Part shown: positions 56,267 through 64,000 of the stretch, one piece after another
How positions within the stretch are numbered: the stretch's first letter is position 1
How the letters are laid out: the number at the start of each line of letters is the position of its first letter
Program-made: the position numbers and the translations under genes
The notes under the pieces: generated by a model
Database searches by the model: none
What the model was told of the DNA's origin: nothing
What the model saw: the letters and a program-made list of their open reading frames with translations, nothing else
NCBI GenBank assembly: GCA_043228905.1
Contig: JBHGNT010000011.1
Span: 9,548,001 to 9,612,000, forward strand
Length of the DNA stretch: 64,000 nt
Direction: 5' to 3'
Origin: Azolla caroliniana
Taxonomy: Eukaryota; Polypodiophyta

Positions 56267-56702
56267 TGTCAAGAATTAGGTAATTAAGCAAGGGTTAGTT
56301 AGTACCTAATTATGTGATTAAGTTAAGCGGAAGATTAAGTGATATGTGTGTGTATGTGTGCAAGAGGAAGAGAGAGAGGAAGTTAACACTTATGAACAAC
56401 GAGACAAGATGGGGGGTGATTAACTATATTAAAATGCATCATCAAATACAAAAATATCCACAATGAGGTATATATACATCTCATGTGCAAAGGTGCACAT
56501 GTGTGAGTAGAATATAGGTACAAACGTGTAAGTCCCATATTAAATGAACATGGGAGTGGAAGATCTATAATGTATCCCACTCAAGTACAAAATCCTATTT
56601 AAGGCTTTAAGGTGAACACACTAACTAGATTTTATCTAGGTAACTACTAAGTTACATGTGTTGACTAGCTAACGAAATCTAGTTGAGCTTGATATCTCAA
56701 CA
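56267..56702 (-). repeat. 5' LTR of copia J
   Basis: 436 bp, minus strand TGTTGAGATATCAAGCTC...CTAATTCTTGACA. It contains a TATA-like region at about 56466-56480 (GTATATATACCTC on minus). Confidence 0.9.
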
Positions 56703-56903
56703 CTTATATACTAAGCCCTAACTATTTGGACGTGTTCACACTAAGATACAAATTGGAAGGAGTCAACCTTTTATGCCAACATGAAGAAGAGTCGGGGGTC
56801 ATGGCACCCTGTCGAGACTGTTATCCTTTCCATTTGTATGGGTTGCGACTAACGGACCAAGGAAAAAGATTCCTCGAGATCGGCTACAACCGATCCCACA
56901 ACA
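56703..56903 (-). repeat. LTR I, right part
   Basis: It continues LTR I after copia J and starts TGTTGTGGGATCGG on the minus strand at 56903, like the TGTTGGGA and TGTTAGGATC starts of other copia LTRs here. Confidence 0.5.
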
Positions 56904-57395
56904 CGACTTCTACACAGACAGTACTTATACATCAAACTTAAAAGAAAGAACACTTGAGTCACCCACAAGAAGTGTATTCGATTAAAGTGTATACGCATAC
57001 AGATACAAGTACTAATTACTATCGACTAAGCACTCACTCTCTATCCCTCTATTCCTAGTCTTAGTCCCTCCCTTTCCATTCTCAAATACTCAATATATAT
57101 ACACTCCTCTATGCTCGGTTCTTTCCAACCGTTCTTCCTTAATATTGGCTTCCTTTGTTCGATTGTTAGTGCTCGACTCCCTTTGATTCGTTTCACACCT
57201 TGTCACACTTGTCCGATCGGGTAACACTTTGCACACCCGTGGGCCAATGCCTTGCACGTCGAACACAAAAACATCCTCACCGAAATTGTTGCTCTTTACT
57301 CTTCCTCAAAGATGTGCAAATTGCTTCGTGACTACCGCGAGTCATCTACTTTGGTGTCGAACTCGACCACCTGATCGAGATGTGTCGATTGTTCC
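56904..57395. other. No gene recognised; possible decayed LTR
   Basis: CT-rich sequence with TATATATACACTCC near 57093. It could be the 3' LTR of gypsy copy L, but I cannot match it to the element 1 LTR. Confidence 0.25.
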
Positions 57396-59600
57396 TCAGC
57401 CGGTTGATTGATTGTTTGTCCTTGCCTCTAGGTGGTCTTCGGTGTTCAGCTGTTCGTACTGTGTTCTCTCTACTTGTGGTTGCTCCTCATCATGTGGGAG
57501 CCTTTGCACTAATGGATCTGTCCTGTTGTCGCCGGCGTCGGCTTGCCCGTCGGCGTCGTGTTCTGTCTCCTCCCTTTGTTTAGCTTCGTGAATACCAGTT
57601 CCAATGTCCAATTGGTTCGGGGCCTCTAAGTTGTTATCGTCGAGTTCATCCTCCATTCATCCATGGTTCCCCTAGTTAACCTCCTCGGTTCACTACTGCT
57701 AGTATCGCTCCAAATCGAGGTCAAGTTGCAGTTGTTCATCCTCGAATTCCTTGACTAATTTCTTGACCTCCTCACTATGCTTCTGGGCCACTGAGTAGAA
57801 TTCCTTGGTTAGGTCTTCGCAGAGCAATTGTATGTTGTTCTCATCCATTTGTAGAACCCATGGCCCTCCTTGTGGTTCTCATGGTCTACTCGGAAAATTT
57901 GTAATTCAATCGTTTGTGCCAACTATTCGTGTCATCCCCAAGTCAGTGCCACGTCTATCAACTGGGCCAACCACTTGCGTTGCTTTGCCAACAAGGCCTT
58001 GATCCGAGTTGCATCCATGTCAAATCTTACGTGAAACTCCTGTAATTCGTCCGCGAAGCAGACATGTTGATTCCGCATTTCTTCCATGTAGGCTCGCATT
58101 ATCTTGAGGCGCGATTCACAGTGGTCTTGTTCCCTCTCTAACTAGTGTTGTAACCGAAACTGAGCTTGCTCAATGGTGTGCATGGTACAGTAAAGCTCAT
58201 GCCGGTACGTCTCAATTTATTTTTGTTGTACCCGGTCACGAAGCTAGAGGTCAAGTAGTTGTTGGTAGTGTTTGGCGAAATCAACCAACATCAAAGTGTA
58301 CTCTTTCTGTAGTTACCGATGTCGCTCCTGTGCTTCCCTGAGTACTTGCTTATGTTCGTCAGTGGTAGTCTTATGAAATCGTGGAAGCCCTCCTCTGTTT
58401 CTTTCATCTTTTTGGCGATGTGGTATGCTTGTGCGCGAAGAGTCATTGTTGTATGCTCCTCTTTCTCGCGTAGGGTTTCAGCCGCTTGCTTATGTTGTTC
58501 TCCAAGGCGGCCTAACGCCTTCTCTTCTTGCCCTTGAAGGGCTTGCTTGGTTGTATTCCTCCACCTTCTCCTTTAAGGTTATGTTGAGTTGCGTCTGCAA
58601 CTCAGACTTCACGGTATTGGGCCTGTTGGAGGGATGTGCGGAGTTCCTCGATCTCGGCGAGGGTTGCGTGGTAACGTTCCTTGGCCGTCGTGGTAATCAT
58701 CGTTTGTGATGCTAGATTTTTAGGTCGTCGGGAGTGGTGGTGTTATCGGCAGCCTGTGTCATGGAAGGGACCTCTTATGTGATGGTTTTGGCTTGTGTGG
58801 GGAGGGTGCTTAGGGTTGCCGAATGTGAGGTTTCGTCTTCAACTGTGATGACAACAAGTCGTGCTTGCCCTTGGCTAGCAGCTGCTCAGAGCTGTTGTTT
58901 GATTGCGACGACTCAGGCTTCCAAAGCCTTCCATAGTTCAGTCGCTCAGTTGGCCTGTTTGTGGTTCTGCTTACTAGAAGAGGCCATATCCTTAGCCGTG
59001 CAGGTCGTCTTCGCCAATTCTTGGTATACTTCGACGAGGCTGGTATTAAGTATTGGTACCTCGAGTAGTAGGTCGTCTTCGCCAATTCTTGGTATACTTC
59101 GACGAGGCTGGTATTAAGTATTGGTACCTCGAGTAGTAGGTTGTTGCTTTGTTTGTTGTGCTTCTAGCCGATTTTTTGCAAAGCCACGTCTTCTTTTGGT
59201 TTGTTCTCACCAACCAAAGCTCTCTGGATCATAACCGTGTTGGTGTGTTCTTTGGCCAGTCTCGCTCCCGCGACGCTTTGTAATCAGGTGAGGAAATCTA
59301 TTAGTTAGAAAGAAGTCCCATGGCGCAAAATGGTCGTTACCTTGAAGGCTTCGGAGGGGATATCAAGGAAGGTCATCACTGTATCCTCCGAGCTACGGGA
59401 TGCCTGTCTTTCCTGTAATTTCCCCGTCAAAGATAGAGACACGTCCAGGACGATGGCCACCATCTTGTCGGGTGCAACCGCCAGTTGCAAGTCATCCCCA
59501 GCGGTGTGTACTCCTTCCTTCGCTTCGTTATGTCGTTGCAACTGGCAGCGTTTCTTGGACTCACTGAATCCGGCTGTCGAGTCCACTGTGGCCTCTGTAT
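57396..59600 (-). pseudogene. Accessory ORF of copy L: coiled coil and acidic tail
   Basis: After the N-terminal domain the minus strand reads VDSTAGFSESKKRCQLQRHN and DKMVAIVLDVSLSLTGKLQE, then hundreds of residues with heptad-like, Gln/Glu/Arg/Lys-rich sequence: KSELQTQLNITLKEKVEEYN, EEKALGRLGEQHKQAAETLR, REKEEHTTMTLRAQAYHIAK, RLKIMRAYMEEMRNQHVCFA and RIKALLAKQRKWLAQLIDVA. The last 86 codons (57656-57396) are open and acidic (MEDELDDNNLEAPNQLDIG). Several stops are TAG or TAA where CAG or CAA would suit a coiled coil, as expected from C-to-T decay. Long coiled coils are structural or multimerising; no enzyme motif is seen. Confidence 0.55.
59003..59138. repeat. Perfect 68-bp tandem duplication
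   Basis: ggtcgtcttcgccaattctt starts at 59003 and 59071 and the two 68-bp units are identical. As 68 is not a multiple of three it shifts the accessory frame. Confidence 0.98.
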
Positions 59601-59869
59601 CCTCTCGAGGTCATTTATTTTGGAGGGACGACGGGTCTCGTCCCTTATATCTCAACGAGGCCTTGTCAATAGTTTTCTATGCTCATCCACCAAAACCGTA
59701 GGCTTGGGCTTGGTTCGTCCGCAAATTGTGAAATCTACGTCGATGTTGTGGACCAACTGCTCTTGAGCTACTTGTGGTTGCATAGGTCCGTGGGGAGGTG
59801 GAGTCGGTGATACTTGGGGTCGCCGCGGGGGTGGGGTCCTGCCATTCTTCTTGTGTAAACTGCAGGGCC

Positions 59870-60417
59870 CGCTATCGTTTGGTGTGAGTGGGTGTTGTAG
59901 GCAGTACAGGAGGTTTCATTGTAGCGGGAGTGGATTGAGGTGGGTAAACCACGGACAGATATTGAGCAAGTGCGGGGAACAACTTCTTTCCCGCTTGTAG
60001 TGCCAAAAGTCTTGCGCGAAGTGCCTCACCTCTGACATATACCCAGTTGATCCGATCACCTTGGTATGTGGCGACGATGAAGCTGGCCTTCTTCTTGGGC
60101 ATGTCATAGCTCGTCGAATGGACATAGGCGACCTCAAGTAGGAATTTTACGAGTTCTCAAAACAACTCATGAGGGCCTCCCTGCATTTTGCATGCTTTAG
60201 CCAACGCTTGTGTGGGAGGAACCTCAATGTCATGATGGCCAACATGTTTTAGGCCAAACGTTGTCTAAACCTGGTCATCGGTGATGGTTTCGGCAGTCAT
60301 CCGTAAGCAAATCTCTTGCGCTTCAGAATGGGGAGGCGCGTCCAAGACTTTGAGATAATCACCGAGGCCGTGCCTTTTCAGCCAGGCGCGGAGCTTAGCA
60401 GAAACGTCGATAGGCAT
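59870..60417 (-). pseudogene. Accessory ORF of copy L: N-terminal domain
   Basis: The ATG at 60417 starts MPIDVSAKLRAWLKRHGLGD, YLKVLDAPPHSEAQEICLRM; compare MPIFISTALRRWL... APPHPDAMDIARKLN in element 1. It has a stop at 60265, then in-frame or shifted IEVPPTQALAKACKMQGGPH, ELVKFLLEVAYVHS, KKKASFIVATYQGDRINWVY and RARLLALQAGKKLFPALAQY, LSVVYPPQSTPATMKPP. The order and spacing of blocks match element 1 throughout. Function unknown. Confidence 0.6.
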
Positions 60418-60639
60418 GTTGATTCCTACGTCTGTTCTGGGGGAATGTAGAGGTGAGGTGCTTCTGTGCAAAGAGCGAGAGGGTGAGGAGCTGCGTTGGA
60501 GAGCTTGGAAGGTCTGAGCTTCTGTTGTTTCTTCTTCGTGGGAAGTGAATTTGTGCCTCTACGGAAGTGTTTTTTTTGTAGGCACTGCATTACCCCATAT
60601 GTGGCTATATGTCCTAGATTCAGAATCTTCCTTGCCATT

Positions 60640-61402
60640 ACGCGGTGTTAATGCCACGTGTCGGGAACAAACCTGTACTTGCTTTTCTTGAACTCTGTGC
60701 ATGCACATGCACTTCAAATACATTCTTGGTGGACTTTTCTTTCCATAAATACACCTAATATACTAGTTTAAGGGAGGTGGAGTTGCTACCGAGATTGTGG
60801 TGGGGAGGGGTTGTTAGCCACCTTTCGACCTACCACTATCGGGTCATGGTTTCGTGTCTTGTCGAAGAAGGAATTTGGAGGTGTGAACTCGAGGTAAGGT
60901 TTCATTCGGAACCCATTGAGCCATTTTTGCATGACTTCGCCTACTAAAGTACCGAGTTGGTACGTCTTGTTGAATTCATTGACGATCCAGATGGGATTGA
61001 TCTAGCGGAACCGGAGTTTTCCTGGCATATGTACTAGTCGAGTTTGGAAGACCAAGACTGCTTTGCCAATCCCGAATAGTTGCTCATTGCTTTGTCGATG
61101 TCAGTCAGCAAGGGTTTTCCGCTGATGTTGGGCCTCCTCCAAGTTGCTCAAGCTGGTGATTTTGGTTTCCCCGAGCTTGAGAAGTTGCTCTAAAAATGTC
61201 AATTCGGACTCGACTTCTAGTAATCGTTCGGTGGTTTGGACTCGTAAGCTAGGTACCTGAAATTCCACTGGCATCACTGTTTCCAAGCCGAATGCTAATC
61301 GAAAAGGAGTCGATTTAATATTAGTTTTATAGGTCATTTGATAAACACAATGCGCAGTTTCTAATCCTAATCAATTCGATTCGCATTCACGATTTTCTTC
61401 AA
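60640..61402 (-). pseudogene. pol: Copy L integrase tail
   Basis: The minus strand 61337-61101 reads MTYKTNIKSTPFRLAFGLET, VMPVEFQVPSLRVQTTERLL and EVESELTFLEQLLKLGETKI, aligned to element 1 1186-1656. Upstream a decayed NANRID segment extends to about 61402. From 61100 to 60900 the C-terminal domain is barely readable. 60640-60900 corresponds to the pre-accessory spacer and holds the TTCTTGAACT..TGTGCATGC block at 60685-60709. Confidence 0.75.
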
Positions 61403-61429
61403 TACACATACACGCTATCATGATGACAC

Positions 61430-61727
61430 TCACATTAGGAAAGGATTTGAACCCACAACCTTGTTATACACATGTCAAATCCTTAACCATTGTAATAATA
61501 TGTTTATATGTATAGTTCTTAGAATATGTAATCTAATATCATAAAAATCTTCTATATTACATTACATTCTAGAATGACCTAGAATATTCTAGAGTGTTCT
61601 ACATACTAGAACCTTCTAGATTACTCTACATTCTAGAATGACCTAGAATATTCTAGAGTGTTCTATATTGCTTACAAATAGGGATCTATCAATAATCCCA
61701 AAACTAAATTGGTTCAAACTATCAAGA

Positions 61728-61765
<38 letters not shown>

Positions 61766-62197
61766 CGAAAGGGAAATACTATATTGCAGTTTAAAACAGA
61801 TTACAAGGAGTGGGCAAAAGACTGCTATAGAATGGCATTCCCACGACTTTGTTATACACATGTCAAATCCTTAACCATTGTAATAATATGTTTATATGTA
61901 TAGTTTTTAGAATATGTAATCTAATATCATAGGAATATTCTATATTAAATTACACTCTAGAATGACCTAGAATATTCTAGAGTGTTCTATATACTAGAAC
62001 CTTCAAGAATACTCTAGAAACCTTCTAGATTACTCTACATTCTAGAATGACCTAGAATATTCTAGATGTTCTATATTACTTATAAATAGGGATCTATCAA
62101 TCATCCCAAAACTAAATTGGTTCAACACCATTCTATAGCACTTTGTTGCCTACTCCTTGTAATCTGTTTTACACTACAATATAGTATTTCCCTTTCG

Positions 62198-62233
<36 letters not shown>

Positions 62234-62240
62234 CACGCTA
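61430..62240 (+). repeat. Direct- and inverted-repeat unit with HSE arrays, LTR-like
   Basis: Two direct copies (about 61465-61716 and 61850-62127) share tgttatacacatgtcaaatc, the HSE block, and gggatctatcaatmatccc followed by aaactaaattggttcaa. Between them 61731-61840 is the reverse complement of 62133-62235 (about 90%), including the GA/CT run and cgaaagggaaatactatat. The second copy has a good TATA box (TATAAATAGG, 62081). It looks like two LTRs of a short element with one end inverted. An antisense pol III B-box-like GGGTTCAAATCC lies at 61454-61443. Confidence 0.6.
61567..62072. promoter_or_regulatory. Heat-shock-element arrays
   Basis: Runs of GAA and TTC spaced every 5 bp: TTCtaGAAtgACCtaGAAta then TTCtaGAGtgTTC at 61567-61600 and 61631-61664, and again at 61955-61987 and 62041-62071. 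Three or more alternating nGAAn units is the plant heat-shock-factor site. The last array ends about 10 bp before a TATA box. Confidence 0.6.
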
Positions 62241-62612
62241 CATGATTTTATGAACCATGCCACACTGAACGAGCCGATTGGTGTGTGATCCAATCGTGAG
62301 ATGTGCTGACCAAATAAGAGTGTTACCCGTATAGGTGTATGAGAGGGGTAAGAGTGTAAGGTGTAAGGTGTGTAATGTGTAAACATGAAATGTGTAATGT
62401 ATAAGTGTGAGGAAGAGTGTGTACACATGCACATTTGTGTGCATGTGTACAAATGTGAGAGAATGGGGTAAGTAGGTGTAACTACCCCCATTTGGCTTTT
62501 TATATTGTCTTGTAACAGCCGAATTTTGTACTATATAAACCCCACCCATGGGGCATGAAAAAGAGGAAGGAATAGTGAAGTTACCCATCAATATTGTATC
62601 TCATTTTGCCTC

Positions 62613-62651
<39 letters not shown>

Positions 62652-62728
62652 CCCCCCCTCTCCCTCATGCGTAACCCCCTTGGGAGGGAGGTGGAGCAGT
62701 TCTTGGCTTACCCCCACCCATAAACATT

Positions 62729-62769
<41 letters not shown>

Positions 62770-62900
62770 TTGTGTGTTTGTGAATGTCATCAATACATCG
62801 TTATCATCATCTCTGTGTGTTCATATCGTGCACACACCTGCCAAAGAATTTGCTCCTATCTGTTTCTGCCACGTCTCCTCCAAAGATTGGGTTGAGTTGA
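62241..62900. repeat. Microsatellite-rich, promoter-like DNA
   Basis: (CT)n at 62201-62231, (TG)n at 62619-62648, (CT)n at 62731-62767 and a TATA-like ACTATATAAACC at 62530. Repeated AAGTGTGTAATGTG-type sequence lies at 62340-62410. Probably LTR material; no pair found. Confidence 0.4.
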
Positions 62901-63056
62901 GATCAAAACTCGTCATCGTCAGAGAATGATTACACTTTGCAAGCTGATCATGATTAGGAGGAGCCGCATTTCATCCAGAAATCTTTAAGTTTTCCAATAC
63001 CATATCTACACGTTTCAAGATGGAATGTGGCCAAAGTTCATGTGAAGTAGAAGTTA

Positions 63057-63470
63057 TTGAGCACTGCGAAGAAAATGAGCATAAGATGTCTTTGCATGAA
63101 CAAAACCTCTTCAAGAAGCAGATCAAAGATAATTCAAGATGATGATGGACTTCCTGTCATTTTAGTTGGACTTGTGATTGGTCTAGTTACAACATCTATT
63201 GCGAGAATCTTGCTTGAAATAGACAAGACAGAGGAAATACAAATGATCTTGCAACCACTAATCATAGCTTCTCGAGATCATTCTCATTTGAGGCTGTATA
63301 AGAATCTTTCAATCTCCCAGAGACACTCCACAGGTTCTAATTTTCATCACACTATGGAAGAGTGCTCAAAATTTTCAACAATATGGCACAATGCGAGCTC
63401 AAAAACCAATCTTTCCAAAGAACCTAACAATTGTATAGTAACAGAAGAAACAGATAGCCATGCTCCATGA
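63057..63470 (+). CDS. Unidentified 137-codon open frame with a hydrophobic segment
   Basis: The frame reads MSTAKKMSIRCLCMNKTSSR, then DDDGLPVILVGLVIGLVTTS with about 20 hydrophobic residues that could span a membrane, and TEEIQMILQPLIIASRDHSH. Another frame just upstream (63020-63147, MECGQSSCEVEVIEHCEENE) is also protein-like, so a frameshifted remnant is likely. No family recognised; no LTR or RT motif nearby on the same strand. Could be chance. Confidence 0.25.
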   Translation: MSTAKKMSIRCLCMNKTSSRSRSKIIQDDDGLPVILVGLVIGLVTTSIARILLEIDKTEEIQMILQPLIIASRDHSHLRLYKNLSISQRHSTGSNFHHTMEECSKFSTIWHNASSKTNLSKEPNNCIVTEETDSHAP

Positions 63471-63599
63471 TCATTTGATAGAGTTGGCTTCAGAAGACAA
63501 TGTTATTACGTCTCCGCTTATTTTAAGGAATCTTTAGCATGAATATACTATTAAAAATATGGATCTAGATCGGGATGCGCTTTAGACTTCCAACACGGT

Positions 63600-64000
63600 A
63601 TAAGATACATGCAACAAAAACTAAAAACAGAGTACACCAAAATTTTAACGTGCAAAACCCAAATTTGGGAAAAACCACGGAACCCCTTAGGGTTCAAAAC
63701 AAATTCACTATCTTTTTTAGTACAACCGAATACAACCTCTCTAGTTTTGATTAGAGGATGTATATGCCTCAAGGTAACAGCCTTGATTACAATTCTCTAA
63801 AATGCACACTCTCTCTGTATGCTCTCACCAAGTCACTCATTCTCTATTTCTCTTTTCGTTGTTTTATCCTTCTCTTTATTTTCCTTGTAGTCCAACCTCT
63901 ATCTCTGTATCTGAATTATAACTTTTTCTCTTTTTAGCCCTAAGCCGATTTGGCGTTCAACCGAATCGGCGCTCAACCTGAATCGGCACCCAACCAATTC
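63600..64000 (-). repeat. Partial copia-type LTR at the right edge
   Basis: Oriented minus. CGTGG-type quasi-palindrome at 63649-63679 (CGTGC..CCACG), CT-rich R/U5-like part, and U3-like GCCGATTTGG/CCGAATCGG repeats from 63940 on. It continues past the window. Confidence 0.5.

Larger units (their letters stand above)
50175..56702 (-). mobile_element. Copia J, internally deleted full-length element
   Basis: LTRs at both ends (5' LTR 56267-56702; 3' LTR 50175-50528 plus 53151-53236) and target duplication CTTAT (50170-50174 and 56703-56707). Gag, protease and integrase remain; RT and RNase H are deleted between about 53260 and 53480. The 3' LTR carries insertion K. It could only have moved with enzymes from another element. 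Confidence 0.9.
57396..61402 (-). mobile_element. Gypsy copy L, second member of the element 1 family
   Basis: Minus strand: integrase tail (61337-61101 and flanks), spacer, accessory ORF (60417 to 57396). The right edge near 61402 lies inside integrase. The 5' parts and both LTRs are missing or unrecognised. It is the only place in the window that shows the whole accessory ORF. Confidence 0.75.

Overview
This window looks like nuclear DNA of a land plant, in a heterochromatin-like stretch built almost entirely of nested retrotransposons. Plant indicators are initiator-methionine-tRNA primer sites beside copia and chromovirus LTRs, an L1 LINE whose ORF1 has a CCHC knuckle, tRNA-derived SINE-like modules and an 80-bp plant-sized intron. 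Two gypsy families (a Tf-like one with a D-H-G protease, and an OTA-like one with a large accessory ORF) make me suspect a fern, lycophyte or gymnosperm rather than a flowering plant; that is inference. No intact host gene was found.

Layout. 1-5647: OTA-like Ty3/gypsy element 1 (-), running off the left edge, with an accessory ORF after integrase. 5648-10433: Tf-like gypsy element E2 (+), cut at its 5' side by element 1. 10434-12869: copia A (-), into whose integrase E2 inserted. 12870-15230: decayed multi-exon coding remnant of unknown family (+). 15231-15344 plus 22466 to ~27430: an L1 LINE (-), split by full-length Tf-like gypsy E3 (15345-22465, TSD GCGT). 27430-29110: AT-rich DNA with a 140-bp tandem duplication. 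29111-31486: decayed copia D (+) carrying a 744-bp solo LTR (TSD TTTTG). 31487-41583: copia E (-), whose 3' LTR is split by chromovirus F (32058-39110, TSD TAGTC), the youngest and most intact element. 42515-44205: copia G remnant (+). 44206-48930: mostly gene-free, with one possible host exon. 48952-49844: copia H remnant (+), followed by LTR I (-), which is split by internally deleted copia J (50175-56702, TSD CTTAT). One LTR of J holds a 2.6-kb insertion K with a long foldback. 57396-61402: second copy (L) of the OTA-like family, preserving the full accessory coiled-coil ORF as a pseudogene. 61430-64000: LTR-like sequence with heat-shock-element arrays, microsatellites and a partial LTR.

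The elements act independently: gag builds the particle, protease matures it, RT/RNase H copy RNA to DNA, and integrase inserts it. The most interesting signals are (i) the accessory coiled-coil ORF shared by element 1 and copy L, (ii) a -1 frame junction at GATTTTTAR conserved in E2 and E3, (iii) HSE arrays upstream of a TATA box near 62 kb, (iv) a five-fold palindrome array in the leader of F, and (v) the foldback in insertion K. All calls come from reading the sequence by eye; no database search was run.
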